A stretch of 64,000 nt of DNA, from contig NZ_JALAZE010000004.1 of the NCBI RefSeq assembly GCF_022809095.1, positions 124,001 to 188,000 of the forward strand. Direction: 5' to 3'. The notes under the pieces are model-generated. The model made no database searches and was not told where the DNA came from. It saw nothing but the letters and a program-made list of their open reading frames with translations. This DNA comes from Bacillus kexueae (GTDB lineage Bacteria > Bacillota > Bacilli > Bacillales > Aeribacillaceae). This document shows positions 53,341 to 63,562 of the stretch, one piece after another; within the stretch, counting starts at the first letter, position 1; each line of letters begins with the position of its first letter. The position numbers and the translations under genes were made by a program.

Positions 53341-54324
53341 TTAACTGGATAAGATGGCGGAAAGTAAAATGATGATCATGACTGTAATGATGATAAAAGC
53401 CCACTTTTTTGAGTTGTTAGCTTTTTGGATTTCATTGTATTTAACAGGTCGAATGCCCGTAAGTGAAAAAAGTGTAATAGCCGAAAGGAGTACGGCGTGT
53501 ACGTTTATAGCTAGGAGTAAAAAGGCGCGAAAGGCTTCTTCCCATAGCATTGAGCCAATCGACATACCTAAGACGACAGTAGGCGGTAATAAAGCAACGG
53601 CGACCATCACCCCAACGAGTGCGCTTGGAAATCGTTTTAATACCGATAGTGCCCCAGCTGCTCCAGAGGCGAGCGCTAAAATGACGTCCATCCCATCGAC
53701 TTCAGTACGTGACATAAATTCATGGCTATCAAAAGGAATGTTGATGACCAACCCAAAGATGATGGAAATGGCCAATGCCACCCCAATGCCGCATAATACG
53801 GTGAACGTCCCCTGTCGCACGAGTTTTAAATCCCCAATGATGGATGCAAAGGCCAAAGAAATCGCAGGTCCTAACAAAGGTGCGATAACCATTCCCCCAA
53901 TGACAACGGCTGGGCTATTTTTAATCAAGCCAATAGTAACGACGATTGAAGAAAGGAGAACAAAAATGAAGTACGTCCAAGATGGTTTACTCTGTGCTTC
54001 CATTTGAACGTATAATTCATGGCGGGAAGCACGTTCTATGCCCTTTTCTCTCGTTTTTTGTTCTTTTTCTTCCTCTTTTTCTCGTCGAATGTAAGTGGAA
54101 ATTGGCAACATCATAATTTCAAAGCCATCAACGAGATGAGCGGCATGTTCTAAGTAATTTAATATTTCCTCCGATTGCTCCGTTTTCACTAACAAACGTA
54201 CGAGATAGCGATCTGATGTTTCGTCTCCACGCCAGTACGAAATGGGTGTATACGAATGGAGTTTTTCTTCCACCGTCGCAAAGTGCTTCGTCGGTATGTA
54301 CGCTTCAATCAGTTGTAATGACAT
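53341..54324 (-). CDS. DUF389 / TIGR00341-family membrane protein
   Basis: A 327-residue protein with a soluble N-terminal part (about 1-110, ferredoxin-like) and a C-terminal membrane part with about six segments. 'PAVVIGGMVIAPLLGPAISLA' (near 133, quoted by its ends) and 'ALASGAAGALSVLKRFPSALVG' (near 215) are the Gly-rich DUF389 blocks. Function unknown; possibly a transporter or channel. It is 33 bp upstream of rlmH on the same strand. ATG 54324 follows AAGAAGGTG. A cluster of DnaA boxes begins 31 bases upstream. Confidence 0.85.
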   Translation of the reverse strand: MSLQLIEAYIPTKHFATVEEKLHSYTPISYWRGDETSDRYLVRLLVKTEQSEEILNYLEHAAHLVDGFEIMMLPISTYIRREKEEEKEQKTREKGIERASRHELYVQMEAQSKPSWTYFIFVLLSSIVVTIGLIKNSPAVVIGGMVIAPLLGPAISLAFASIIGDLKLVRQGTFTVLCGIGVALAISIIFGLVINIPFDSHEFMSRTEVDGMDVILALASGAAGALSVLKRFPSALVGVMVAVALLPPTVVLGMSIGSMLWEEAFRAFLLLAINVHAVLLSAITLFSLTGIRPVKYNEIQKANNSKKWAFIIITVMIIILLSAILSS

Positions 54325-54354
54325 TTATTCACCTTCTTGTCAATCACAGGTGAT

Positions 54355-54516
54355 TTATCCACAATTGGCTATTCACACGCCATCCCCAATTTAAGAACAA
54401 GTTATACACATTAGTTATCCACAGGTGTGGATATCATATCTATATTTATACGTTTTTTATGACTCTGATACGATATATACAGCGGGATTGTTACATAAAT
54501 CACACGTTGTGGATAA
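54355..54516. promoter_or_regulatory. DnaA-box cluster
   Basis: Perfect TTATNCACA boxes at 54355-54363, 54402-54410 and 54415-54423, and inverted TGTGGATAA at 54508-54516 (inside yyzF). Near-matches lie at 54369-54377 (CTATTCACA) and 54426-54434 (TGTGGATAT). Six sites in 162 bases, next to rlmH, correspond in place to the yydA DnaA-box cluster that I recall from B. subtilis. Confidence 0.75.
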
Positions 54517-54615
54517 ACTGTGATTATCTTCAATTTTTTGAATGTTTGGTGCGATTTCATTTTCATCCACAAACATATCAATGACTACTTCAATGTGTTC
54601 GATACATGCTTTCAT
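54457..54615 (-). CDS. yyzF: CxxH/CxxC protein YyzF
   Basis: A 52-residue protein with a CxxH (Cys4-His7 in 'KACIEH') and a CxxC (Cys38-Cys41 in 'TTCDLCNNPAVYIV'), which should form one small zinc site. It belongs to the CxxH/CxxC family found beside htrA in Bacillus; function unknown. ATG 54615 follows AAGGGTGAAACTT; the longer open frame to 54678 is spurious. Its coding sequence contains one DnaA box. Confidence 0.82.
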   Translation of the reverse strand: MKACIEHIEVVIDMFVDENEIAPNIQKIEDNHSLSTTCDLCNNPAVYIVSES

Positions 54616-54735
54616 AAGTTTCACCCTTACGTTAGTTTTTAATATTATTCGCTTCTTTATGCTAAAAGGACTAAACAATCTTTGTCAAATGCGTTTCTAC
54701 TATAAACGAAGCCAAGTCCCCTTCTCCTAACACAA

Positions 54736-54770
54736 ATAAGTCAGAGTAGCAAAGAAGCCACTCTGACTTT
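54736..54770 (-). terminator. Terminator after the htrA-like gene
   Basis: AAGTCAGAGT / ACTCTGACTT stem, 12-base loop, T-tract on the minus strand. Confidence 0.75.
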
Positions 54771-54780
54771 ACAAAGTTTA

Positions 54781-56013
54781 TTATAATGAGTTTTGTTCAG
54801 ACAGCTTTAAGGTTACGGATTGAAGCTCCCCATTTCGATAAAATTTCACTTCAATTGAGTCACCAATCTCATGCTGGTACAGCACTTTTCGAAGTTCTAA
54901 TATGTTGGTCACTTGTTCACCAGCCATCTCGACGATAACATCTTTTTCACGTAGACCAGCAACGCTAGCTGGAGAACCAGGTTCAACCCCCATCACGACG
55001 ACCCCTTCTTCTACTTCACTTGGTAAGTTTAACGCTTCTGTCCAGTAGTAGCTTGGAATATCGCCTAACGATTGAAGGCTCGTTCCCATAAATGGTCGCT
55101 TCACTTCGCCATATTGCTCTAAGCTTTCAATAACTGGAATCGCATCATTAATCGGAATTGCAAGACCAATGCCTTCTACAGCACTTTGAGCGATCTTCAT
55201 CGAGTTAATCCCTATCACTTTACCATCTAAATTGACTAAAGCACCACCGCTATTTCCAGGGTTAATCGCCGCATCCGTTTGTAATACTTCTGCTTGCCAA
55301 TCAACTGTTCCATCTTGGTTCACATCAACTGGGATGGCACGTTCTGTACCAGAAATAATTCCTTGCGTAACAGAACCAGCAAATTGAAGCCCTAACGGAT
55401 TCCCAATGGCTAAAACAGGCTCACCTGCTTTTACTTGACTGGAGTTCCCAAACTCCGCTATTTTTTTAATTTCATCTGCACTTACCGTTAAGACAGCTAA
55501 GTCCGTTAACATATCCGACCCTACAAGTTCCGCAGGAATTCTAGTTCCATCGCTTAACACAACTTCTAACTCACTTGCCCCTTCGACAACATGGTGGTTT
55601 GTAACAATGTATGCAAGGTCACCCTCTTTTTTATAAATCACTCCAGACCCTGTGCCTGCTTCACTCGTTTGAGTTTGATTCCAAAAGCTTGCGGTTTGGA
55701 TATTCGTAATCCCGACGACTGCATCGGATACTTGTTCCACTGCTTCTGTCACCGCTGTATTTACATCAACGTTAACCGTCGTTAATGAAGCCGATGAGGA
55801 TGTGTCTTCACTGACTGCTTCATCCGTTGTGCTACTTTTTGGCGAAATATTCATGTCGTACGGGAGAATGTTGAAGTTTGCTAAAGCCGGGAGGGAGAAA
55901 ACGATCAACAGACCTCCTAGAACAGCTCCAAGTAACCCCGCCAGCAAAGAGCCCCCACGATTTCCTTTTTGACTTCTTGATTGGTTCTCATAATCTTGAT
56001 CATAATACCCCAT
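54781..56013 (-). CDS. HtrA/DegP-like membrane-anchored serine protease (YyxA)
   Basis: A 410-residue protease with a cytosolic N-terminus, one membrane segment (about 22-45), an extracytoplasmic trypsin-like domain and a PDZ domain (about 305-405). The catalytic triad is His141 ('VTNHHVVEG'), Asp171 ('LTDLAVL') and Ser255 ('NPGNSGGAL'). It degrades or refolds misfolded exported proteins. It follows walJ, as in B. subtilis where this gene is yyxA (htrC). ATG 56013. A gap of about 180 bp upstream suggests an additional own promoter. Confidence 0.92.
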   Translation of the reverse strand: MGYYDQDYENQSRSQKGNRGGSLLAGLLGAVLGGLLIVFSLPALANFNILPYDMNISPKSSTTDEAVSEDTSSSASLTTVNVDVNTAVTEAVEQVSDAVVGITNIQTASFWNQTQTSEAGTGSGVIYKKEGDLAYIVTNHHVVEGASELEVVLSDGTRIPAELVGSDMLTDLAVLTVSADEIKKIAEFGNSSQVKAGEPVLAIGNPLGLQFAGSVTQGIISGTERAIPVDVNQDGTVDWQAEVLQTDAAINPGNSGGALVNLDGKVIGINSMKIAQSAVEGIGLAIPINDAIPVIESLEQYGEVKRPFMGTSLQSLGDIPSYYWTEALNLPSEVEEGVVVMGVEPGSPASVAGLREKDVIVEMAGEQVTNILELRKVLYQHEIGDSIEVKFYRNGELQSVTLKLSEQNSL

Positions 56014-56194
56014 GACTTTACCATTCCTTTCATATGCTAACTGTATTTCGTTCGAAACGATTTGTATAAATGAAAATAAGACCTAATGAATGAAGAAGGT
56101 TTCGAAACATTTTCTATCACATAGTATAAGGAACAATTGTGGGAAAAATATGTGACAATCGTTATTTTCCCCAAATGTCATGAATCCAACCGTA

Positions 56195-56989
56195 TTAGAC
56201 TGCAACTAGTGGCGTAGGGGTTTTTGGATCCGTATCATACAGTTCAAATTGCTCGCCAACACCAAAACCTTTATTAAGCAACGTTTGTTCAACAGACATC
56301 CGCGCCAAGTCTTTCATGTTATTATCTTGACTTAAGTGTGCTAAGTAAATACGCTTCGTATTATCTGAAATGACATCAGCCATAGCAAGTGCAGCATCTT
56401 CATTTGAAACATGCCCAACATCGCTTAATATTCGACGCTTTACATTCCACGGATATCGGCCCATGCGAAGCATTTCCACATCGTGATTACTTTCAAAAAT
56501 AAACGCATCAGACGCGCGAATAACACCTTTCATACGGTCACTAACATAACCTGTATCCGTAATGAGTGTCAGTTTTTTCCCTCCGCAATGAAAGACAAAA
56601 AACATCGGCTCAGCTGCGTCATGGGAAACACCGAAAGACTCGATATCGACGGCTCCAAAAGACTTGACCGTACCCGTTTGAAAAATAAACTTTTGATCTA
56701 GGTTAATCTCACCAATAAGTCCGTCCATGGCATTCCACGTTTTCTCATTCGCATAAACAGGAATTTCATACTTTCGAGCGAGAACACCTAACCCTTTGAT
56801 ATGGTCACTATGTTCATGCGTCACAAAAATCCCATCTAATGAGCGAATGTCTCGATCAATTTCCGAGAATAACTTTTCCATCTGCTTTCCGCTTAAACCG
56901 GCATCTACTAAGAAGGAATGACTTTCGCTTTCAACATAAATCGCATTCCCTGTACTGCCGCTTGCTAGCACGCTAAACTGCAAGCTCAT
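56195..56989 (-). CDS. walJ: Metallo-beta-lactamase fold hydrolase WalJ (YycJ)
   Basis: A 264-residue metal-dependent hydrolase with the HxHxDH motif in '[13 protein letters not shown]' (near 60) and 'ITDTGYVSD' (near 140). Members are nucleases or phosphodiesterases; YycJ has been linked to DNA replication and cell-wall control. ATG 56989 ([15 protein letters not shown], the standard N-terminus) has AAGGA close upstream. It follows yycI with 7 bp between them, in the walRK operon. Confidence 0.92.
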   Translation of the reverse strand: MSLQFSVLASGSTGNAIYVESESHSFLVDAGLSGKQMEKLFSEIDRDIRSLDGIFVTHEHSDHIKGLGVLARKYEIPVYANEKTWNAMDGLIGEINLDQKFIFQTGTVKSFGAVDIESFGVSHDAAEPMFFVFHCGGKKLTLITDTGYVSDRMKGVIRASDAFIFESNHDVEMLRMGRYPWNVKRRILSDVGHVSNEDAALAMADVISDNTKRIYLAHLSQDNNMKDLARMSVEQTLLNKGFGVGEQFELYDTDPKTPTPLVAV

Positions 56990-56996
56990 TTTTCCT

Positions 56997-57815
56997 TCAC
57001 TCCACGTTTGTTTTTTCTGGTTTAATGACTTGTCCTTCAAGAGCATTTACGTAATAGTGCTCTTGTTCATTGACGACAATATGCCAAGTTGGTGCTAAAA
57101 TTTGCTGTTCACTTAATGGGATTTGTGTATAGTAACCGTAATCAACAGCTGTTACGGTACTTTTCGATTTTAAATCATTTTTATCATACAACACTTTTAA
57201 CGCTTGGATGGCCGTATACAATTCTTCCTTATTCTCAAGCTCTTTAATGTCTTCTAGAAGCGTTTGTCGATAAGATACAACTTCTCGATTTTCATCTAAG
57301 TAAAACACAATCATCCCAATGCCGTCAGTCTCATCTTGAAAGATAACATGCCCATCATATTCCTGCAAATAAATCACTTGCTTCGTTTTTTCATCATAGC
57401 GCCAAAAGCGGTATTGATCGCCCGCTACAATTTGTGACGTTAACACTTGATTAAGTTTATTCGTCATCTTATCCGTTTCAGCAGGAAGCGGGATCGGCTC
57501 TGAAAAGCTCATGCGTAACTTCGTGACCGGCGTTAACTGCTCGTCATTTGGAAACATTGGTTCTTGATTATGCAAGTTTTGAATCTCTTCTTCCGTAAAT
57601 TGCTTGCTTTTTGCCGTAATGTAAGAGCCTTCAATCACCTCATTCGGCAAATCCTCATACTTAATATCCTCAGCTTTAAATTGTTCTTCAATCGTTGTTT
57701 GAGTAATCATGTCGTACTTATTGCTTTTCATTTTTTCCTGATATTGAAACGCTAAAAAAATATCTAAAACGAGGAAAGCAAGAATGAAAATGGTTTTTGT
57801 TTTACTCCAATCCAT
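56997..57815 (-). CDS. yycI: WalK regulatory protein YycI
   Basis: A 272-residue protein with one N-terminal membrane helix (residues 7-24) and an extracytoplasmic domain. With YycH it binds WalK in the membrane and tunes its activity (inhibitory in B. subtilis, stimulating in S. aureus). The N-terminus [11 protein letters not shown] is typical. It overlaps yycH by 14 bp. Confidence 0.93.
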   Translation of the reverse strand: MDWSKTKTIFILAFLVLDIFLAFQYQEKMKSNKYDMITQTTIEEQFKAEDIKYEDLPNEVIEGSYITAKSKQFTEEEIQNLHNQEPMFPNDEQLTPVTKLRMSFSEPIPLPAETDKMTNKLNQVLTSQIVAGDQYRFWRYDEKTKQVIYLQEYDGHVIFQDETDGIGMIVFYLDENREVVSYRQTLLEDIKELENKEELYTAIQALKVLYDKNDLKSKSTVTAVDYGYYTQIPLSEQQILAPTWHIVVNEQEHYYVNALEGQVIKPEKTNVE

Positions 57816-59145
57816 TCACTTCCCCCCTCACCTTTGATTGATTTGGCTCAAGCATTTGATATTTTCCATTTGTTAAAGATAATGCCCACACCGGCTGTAA
57901 GTACACAATCCCTTGCTTGGAAGTAACTTGAATATCATAAGCAGGGAAAATCTTTGTAATTTGTTCAATATCTAAGTTCGGATCGCTTTCTATAATGGAG
58001 ATCACTTCGTTAGCTGATGGAAGCTTTACCGTTTCCTCACGAATAAATTCATCTAAGTAAAAAAGCGGTCGTTGGTATAGGGAAATATCCGAGCTTCCCC
58101 AGCTTTGAATAATCGACGTAATCGTATAATAACTATCGGTAAAGGAAAACAACGGGATGTTGTTAACCATTAGGCGAAAATACACTTTTTGCTCAGAGTC
58201 CGTTGTAAAAAATTTATAATCGTTATACCCCGAAATCCATCCGCCATGACCGTTAATAAAATCTATGCTTTGTAACAGAAGCTTCCCTTTTTCCGTCGTG
58301 ATGGACTGATCAATTGCAGGGTTTACATATACGACTTTTGATTTCTCTTGATCAATCACCAACTGACGGAAGCTATCGGTATAAACATATTCCGAACCAT
58401 TGACATCCTTTTTTACGAAAGATGGATTGCTGAACAGCGCGTTTTTAAATTGCTCTCCACTTAACGTTTTCGTTAAATAGTGTTCTCTCACCATTTCCAA
58501 TGACTGTTTCGGAAGAAGAAAACGATCCTCCCACACCATATAGGAGTCAAACTTGCTAGGAGCAGATTCCAAGACAAGACTCCACGTTTCACTTAAAACG
58601 GTTTCCACATCTGCCTGTATGACATACTGCGAGTCAAAGTCAATAAAGTAGACAAGCTGTTGATTGGAACGAGTGGAGAGAGGAACCATAATGCGATCAA
58701 ATTTCATCGTCATCGACTCTTTTTCCGTCCAATCGGTTACCGTTTCTAAAGCCGTAATAGGAATCGTGTCATTAAATGTTAAGGTCATAGATTCACTATC
58801 ATGGCTGTTAAATACCCAATGGTAAAAGCCGTAATCCTCTTCGATTCGATTCGTGACATTCCGGAAATCCGTAAGCTCCCACTTCCGCATTTCTTTCCAA
58901 AGATTCGACAAAATCTCCTCGTCATATGTGCCATATATGTTGTCATCTTCATAGACGAGAAGTTGTTGCGGAAAGATAACATCATAGATTTTCTTCGTTG
59001 TATTACTTAACGGATTGCTTTCGACATAAGTAGAGTTTTGAATTTCACTAAAGGGGGGCTGATACGTCCAAATATTCCACGTGAAAAAGATACTAATGGC
59101 AACTAATATGGTTAAGATTATTGATTTGATGCTTTCTAGCTTCAT
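57802..59145 (-). CDS. yycH: WalK regulatory protein YycH
   Basis: A 447-residue protein with an N-terminal membrane helix (about 6-24) and a large extracytoplasmic region; partner of YycI and WalK. ATG 59145 overlaps the walK stop codon (ATGA) and has GAGG upstream. A TTG two codons earlier (59151) is possible but less likely. Confidence 0.92.
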   Translation of the reverse strand: MKLESIKSIILTILVAISIFFTWNIWTYQPPFSEIQNSTYVESNPLSNTTKKIYDVIFPQQLLVYEDDNIYGTYDEEILSNLWKEMRKWELTDFRNVTNRIEEDYGFYHWVFNSHDSESMTLTFNDTIPITALETVTDWTEKESMTMKFDRIMVPLSTRSNQQLVYFIDFDSQYVIQADVETVLSETWSLVLESAPSKFDSYMVWEDRFLLPKQSLEMVREHYLTKTLSGEQFKNALFSNPSFVKKDVNGSEYVYTDSFRQLVIDQEKSKVVYVNPAIDQSITTEKGKLLLQSIDFINGHGGWISGYNDYKFFTTDSEQKVYFRLMVNNIPLFSFTDSYYTITSIIQSWGSSDISLYQRPLFYLDEFIREETVKLPSANEVISIIESDPNLDIEQITKIFPAYDIQVTSKQGIVYLQPVWALSLTNGKYQMLEPNQSKVRGEVNGLE

Positions 59146-60974
59146 TCCCAATCATCCTCTTGGTAGGGGTCATACGGTAACGTGAAGAAGATTGTTGTCC
59201 CTTCTCCTTCTTTACTTTCGGCCCATATTTCTCCTTGGTGTGCTTCAATGACTTCCTTGGCAATGGCCAAACCTAATCCTGTACCACCCATTTTTCGAGA
59301 CCGCGCTTTATCGACTCGATAAAAACGTTCAAAGATTTTTGGTAGACTCTTTTCCGGCACACCCATTCCCTCATCTTTTACACTCACTTGAATATGTGAT
59401 TCCTGTTCGGTGACGGTAAATGTTACACGTCCACCTTCTGGAGAATATTTCAATGCGTTTGAAATGATGTTATCCAGCACTTGTGTCAATTTATCAGAAT
59501 CAAATTCCACATAAATGTCTTGAACCGGTAAGTTACGGACAAACGTGACGTGCTGAGCTTTTGACATTTCAAATCGATCTATAATGTTATGGAAAAAGTC
59601 TACGAAATGAATATATTCCTTATTTAATTGGTAATCTTTTTTGTCGAGCTTTGATAATTGAAGTAAGTCATTGACTAAACGGATCATTCGCTCTGTCTCT
59701 GTTTGTGTTACATGTAAAAACTTAGGCGCGAGCTCTTTTTCCTGCCAAGCCCCATCCGCTAACGCCTCTAAATAGCTTCTCATCGTCGTTAACGGCGTAC
59801 GTAATTCATGTGACACATTTGCCACGAATTCACGTCTTTCTTGCTCGATTCGCTCCTGTTCCGTAATATCGTACACTACGGCAATCAACCCATTGACAAT
59901 GCCTTCTTCTTTTTGAATTGGGGAAAAATTTACGCGTAAAATATACGGACGCTGTTTCGTGCTCACGTCTAAAATTAGCGGTTCTTCAAGCTCTACTAAA
60001 TCCTCGAACGTATACTCTTCTTCAAGCTGTAACAACTGTACAAGACTTGTTTGAAGCGCTGTTTCACGTGAAACGTTTAACATTTTAACAGCTGGTTGAT
60101 TCACTAAAATAACGTTGCCTTTCGCATCAGTTGCCATGACACCATCAGTCATGTGAGCGATGACTGATGCCAGTTTCCGCCTTTCCCCTTCTGTCGTTTC
60201 TTGTGCTTCTTTAATTTCTTTCGTTAAATTGTTAAATGCGTTTCCTAATTGACCAATTTCATCTTCGCCATAAATATTAACTTTCCTGGAGAAGTTCCCT
60301 TTCGCTAATTCTTGCGCTTGTTTACGCATGTCCGACAATGGACGCGTTATCGTTCGCGCAAGAAAAATCCCAAGAAATGCTGTTATCAAAAGGGATATTC
60401 CCGTTCCTGTCGCTAAAATATTATTAATCGTTCGCATTAAAGAAAAGACATCTTCCATCGAAGCAATGACATAAACAGCCCCAATCGTTTCCCCTTTAAA
60501 GTCCGTCACAATTGGGGTAGCAATGACATACATCCGATGCTTCGTATTCGAATCGATCATAATGTTTTCATTTGTTGAATTGACAACGAGCGCACGCGTA
60601 ATCATATTCTCTGTCGCTCGTTTTCCAATAATATCTTCATTAAACTCAGAAGTGCCAATAATACGTGCATCTTTATCGACAACGAGAATCTCTTGAATTT
60701 CATCTCCTTTGTAATCCTTCAAGACTGAAGATATTTCATCACTTACATTGACGGAGGCGTCTTCTTCTGCCTTTATCATCGCTTGTTCAATGTTATAAGC
60801 CATTAAGTCAATTCGTTGTGAAAGAGAAGAAGTAAAATTCTCGATTAATCTCGTCTCTAACGCTCGTCCAAAGTAAACACCGATAATCTGCATCCCTAAA
60901 ATAATCAGTAAGACATAAATTAACACAAGCTTAAAATGGATCGAGCGAAAAAAAGGTACCTTTTCGTTATTCAT
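59142..60974 (-). CDS. walK: Essential sensor histidine kinase WalK (YycG)
   Basis: A 610-residue kinase controlling cell-wall hydrolysis. Two membrane segments (about 13-33 and 182-204) enclose an extracellular Cache-like domain. HAMP (205-258), PAS (265-365), HisKA with 'EFVANVSHELRTPLTTMRSY' (His near 387) and HATPase with 'LDNIISNALKYSPEGG' and 'GTGLGLAI' follow. ATG 60974 follows AGGAG. It lies 6 bp after walR and phosphorylates it. Confidence 0.97.
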   Translation of the reverse strand: MNNEKVPFFRSIHFKLVLIYVLLIILGMQIIGVYFGRALETRLIENFTSSLSQRIDLMAYNIEQAMIKAEEDASVNVSDEISSVLKDYKGDEIQEILVVDKDARIIGTSEFNEDIIGKRATENMITRALVVNSTNENIMIDSNTKHRMYVIATPIVTDFKGETIGAVYVIASMEDVFSLMRTINNILATGTGISLLITAFLGIFLARTITRPLSDMRKQAQELAKGNFSRKVNIYGEDEIGQLGNAFNNLTKEIKEAQETTEGERRKLASVIAHMTDGVMATDAKGNVILVNQPAVKMLNVSRETALQTSLVQLLQLEEEYTFEDLVELEEPLILDVSTKQRPYILRVNFSPIQKEEGIVNGLIAVVYDITEQERIEQERREFVANVSHELRTPLTTMRSYLEALADGAWQEKELAPKFLHVTQTETERMIRLVNDLLQLSKLDKKDYQLNKEYIHFVDFFHNIIDRFEMSKAQHVTFVRNLPVQDIYVEFDSDKLTQVLDNIISNALKYSPEGGRVTFTVTEQESHIQVSVKDEGMGVPEKSLPKIFERFYRVDKARSRKMGGTGLGLAIAKEVIEAHQGEIWAESKEGEGTTIFFTLPYDPYQEDDWE

Positions 60975-60980
60975 AGCAGC

Positions 60981-61691
60981 CTACTCCTGTTCAGGGTTGC
61001 GCAAATAATAGCCGACTCCTCTACGTGTCACAATCCAAGTAGGATGACTTGGATTATCCTCAATTTTTTCACGTAACCTACGAACAGTTACATCAACTGT
61101 TCGAACATCACCAAAATAATCATACCCCCACACTGTTTGAAGCAAATGCTCGCGCGTCATCACTTGTCCGATATGTTTCGCCAAATAGTGTAGAAGCTCA
61201 AATTCACGATGTGTGAGCTCAATCGTTTCACCTCGTTTAGACACAACATACGCATCGGGATGAATAATGAGTGAGCCTATGTGAATTTCCGTTTGTTCGT
61301 TCTCTGCTTCTTGCGAGGCAATCGCTTGCTGTCTGCGCAAGTTCGCTTTTACTCGCGCGAGTAATTCTCGGGTACTGAATGGCTTCGTGACATAATCATC
61401 CGCGCCAAGCTCTAAACCTAATACTTTATCAATTTCTGAATCCTTTGCCGTTAACATAATGATGGGCATTTCGTATTTTTTACGCACTTCTCGGCACACT
61501 TCCATCCCATCTTTTCCAGGCAGCATAATATCAAGAAGAATTAAATCAGGTTGAAATTCTTCTACCATTTCGATAGCTGCATTTCCATCGTATACACAAA
61601 CAACCTCATATCCTTCTTTTCTTAAATTAAATTCTAATATATCAGCAATTGGTTTTTCATCATCAACAACTAAAATTTTCCTATTATCCAT
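60981..61691 (-). CDS. walR: Essential response regulator WalR (YycF)
   Basis: A 236-residue OmpR-family regulator: receiver with phospho-acceptor Asp in '[13 protein letters not shown]' (near 53) and Lys in '[12 protein letters not shown]', and a C-terminal winged helix with '[20 protein letters not shown]'. It controls autolysin and cell-wall genes and is essential in relatives. ATG 61691 has AGGAG about 10 bases upstream; an ATG two codons earlier (61697) is too close. First gene of the walRK-yycHI-walJ operon. Confidence 0.97.
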   Translation of the reverse strand: MDNRKILVVDDEKPIADILEFNLRKEGYEVVCVYDGNAAIEMVEEFQPDLILLDIMLPGKDGMEVCREVRKKYEMPIIMLTAKDSEIDKVLGLELGADDYVTKPFSTRELLARVKANLRRQQAIASQEAENEQTEIHIGSLIIHPDAYVVSKRGETIELTHREFELLHYLAKHIGQVMTREHLLQTVWGYDYFGDVRTVDVTVRRLREKIEDNPSHPTWIVTRRGVGYYLRNPEQE

Positions 61692-61837
61692 AGACATGTC
61701 TCTCCTTTTTTAGTGTCTATTACGTTTACTTTACCACGTTTGTCATCATTTCATCATCATTTCCTCTTATTTGATAACATTTATTCATCATTTCAACATA
61801 TTTGTAAAAAACCAAAAGAAAAGGACCACTTCATACA

Positions 61838-61868
61838 CAAAAACCTCCAGCATCTGCTAGAGGTTTTA
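61838..61868 (-). terminator. Terminator of the M23 peptidase gene
   Basis: AAACCTCTAGCA / TGCTGGAGGTTT stem with a T-tract on the minus strand. Confidence 0.8.
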
Positions 61869-61947
61869 CTTTATTGACTTAACTTTATCTGCTTTTGGAC
61901 TTCTACCGTTTAGGGGTTTGCTGTGTTGGTCGTCCAAAGCGTTCTAA

Positions 61948-63387
61948 TTAGAAATAATCAAGTGGATTACGTAAGCTTCCATTTACGTAAACTTCAAAAT
62001 GTAAATGGACACCAGTAGAGTTTCCTGTAGATCCCATCACACCTATTTTTTGTCCACGAGACACCGTCTGTCCCACTTTTACAGAAATGGAGTCTAAGTG
62101 AGCGTATACAGTCTTCATTCCGTTGTTATGGTTAATGACCACTTTATTCCCGTATCCACCGTCATAGCCAGCCGATACAACCGTTCCGTTGTCTGCGGCT
62201 TTAATTGTGTAATTGGACGGGCGAGCAATATCGATTCCTTTATGCATTCGGCCCCAACGTGTCCCCATTTTACTTGATACATAACCACCTACCGCTGGCC
62301 ATGCTAAGCTACCTGTCCCACGAGATGGAATCACTTTTGTTCCTTTTACAACAATCTTCGGAGTCGGTTCTGTTATAACTTCTTCACTTTTTGTTTCTAC
62401 CTTTACTTGTTGACCATTTTCTTTATACACAACCGTATGAAGGAGTTTTGTCCCTTCTTTTCCTTCTTGTTTAACGCGTGTTTCACCTTTTGGTAACGAA
62501 CTATCTTCGACCACTTCGGTTTCATACGCAATCTTTTCTTCTTTTAATACTTCTTCTTGAACCTTTACGGTGAAGAATGGTTCAGGTCCTTGTACCTTTA
62601 GCTCATCTCCTGGACGAATAATCGTTTCTTCATCCATTTCAGGATTCAGCGCCAATAATTCATCTAATTTCATATTATGATTTTTGGCAATATCAACTAA
62701 AACATCTTTTTCTTTTACTGTATAAGTTTTCTCAACTAATGTCCCATTTTGTAAAAGCTTTACACCCTCTTCAATCGATAAAACATCCTCTGGAGAAATT
62801 TTTTCCTCAGAATATGAAACTTCTTTTGAGAGTGATACGTCTATTATACGGGACTCACCTTTTTGGATGTCAGGTAAAGGTTCTTCACTTTCTTTTTGGC
62901 TCTCTAGTTGAGTCAATGCTTCCTCCGAAACATATTTTTGTTTATACAGTGTAAGAGCCTTTTCTGCATCCTCTTTACTTGCAAAGTGGGCAATTGATTG
63001 TCCATCAATGACAATGGAAGTAGACGTCACTACCACTTGAAGCTCTTGCTTTAATTTGCTTGCTGTTGATTCATTGTTCGCAGCTGGGCGGAACGTTTGC
63101 TCAGGAACAATAACAAGATCTTCAACTGCTAATGGCATATTTTCATGGTTTTCTTGCTCTTCAGCAATCTTTTCTTCCGAAACTTGCTGAATGACTTCCT
63201 CACTATCAACTGCACCTATGTATTGCCCATCTAAATAAATATGATAAATCGTAGAAAACTCACTGTTGGCAGATGCACTGTTCGCACCTACTAACATCAT
63301 AGATGCAAAAGTCATTCCTAATAATGATGATTTCCAGTTCTTTTTCTTCTTAATCGTTTGAACAGATTTCCTCTTCCTCCATAACAC
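61948..63387 (-). CDS. LysM-G5-M23 cell-wall peptidase
   Basis: Secreted 479-residue peptidoglycan hydrolase. A signal or anchor region (about 15-40, ending near ANSASA) is followed by an unassigned region, a LysM domain (about 220-266, 'YTVKEKDVLVDIAKNHNM' and 'LNPEMDEETIIRPGDEL'), a G5 domain (about 272-345) and an M23 zinc metallopeptidase (about 365-479, 'MHKGIDIARP', 'HLHFEVYVNG'). It probably cleaves peptide cross-links. Its position just upstream of walR and WalR-like sites in its upstream region suggest it is a WalR target. The start codon at 63387 lies behind GGGGGAAATTGTT. Confidence 0.88.
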   Translation of the reverse strand: MLWRKRKSVQTIKKKKNWKSSLLGMTFASMMLVGANSASANSEFSTIYHIYLDGQYIGAVDSEEVIQQVSEEKIAEEQENHENMPLAVEDLVIVPEQTFRPAANNESTASKLKQELQVVVTSTSIVIDGQSIAHFASKEDAEKALTLYKQKYVSEEALTQLESQKESEEPLPDIQKGESRIIDVSLSKEVSYSEEKISPEDVLSIEEGVKLLQNGTLVEKTYTVKEKDVLVDIAKNHNMKLDELLALNPEMDEETIIRPGDELKVQGPEPFFTVKVQEEVLKEEKIAYETEVVEDSSLPKGETRVKQEGKEGTKLLHTVVYKENGQQVKVETKSEEVITEPTPKIVVKGTKVIPSRGTGSLAWPAVGGYVSSKMGTRWGRMHKGIDIARPSNYTIKAADNGTVVSAGYDGGYGNKVVINHNNGMKTVYAHLDSISVKVGQTVSRGQKIGVMGSTGNSTGVHLHFEVYVNGSLRNPLDYF

Positions 63388-63503
63388 AACAATTTCCCCC
63401 TATATATCTTAAGAAAAAAGTTCTAATTTCGACACATTTCCTTTATTCGCACCCTATTAATTTATCATATTTACAGAATAGTTTCATAGATTTTTTTGAT
63501 TTT

Positions 63504-63562
63504 TGTAATAAGATTGTATTATTAGTGTCATTTTTAGGCGATTTTTGTAAATGTATTGTATC
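63504..63562 (+). promoter_or_regulatory. Two WalR-box-like direct repeats
   Basis: TGTAAT-N5-TGTATT (63504-63520) and TGTAAA-N5-TGTATC (63546-63562) resemble TGTWAH-N5-TGTWAH, each with one mismatch in the second half. They lie 117-175 bases upstream of the M23 peptidase gene, on the opposite strand. Confidence 0.35.

Noticed and set aside
53354-54007. 217-codon ORF antisense to the DUF389 gene
   Set aside because: Long but a shadow: the minus-strand protein has clear membrane segments and a family match, and the antisense frame has neither ribosome site nor motif.
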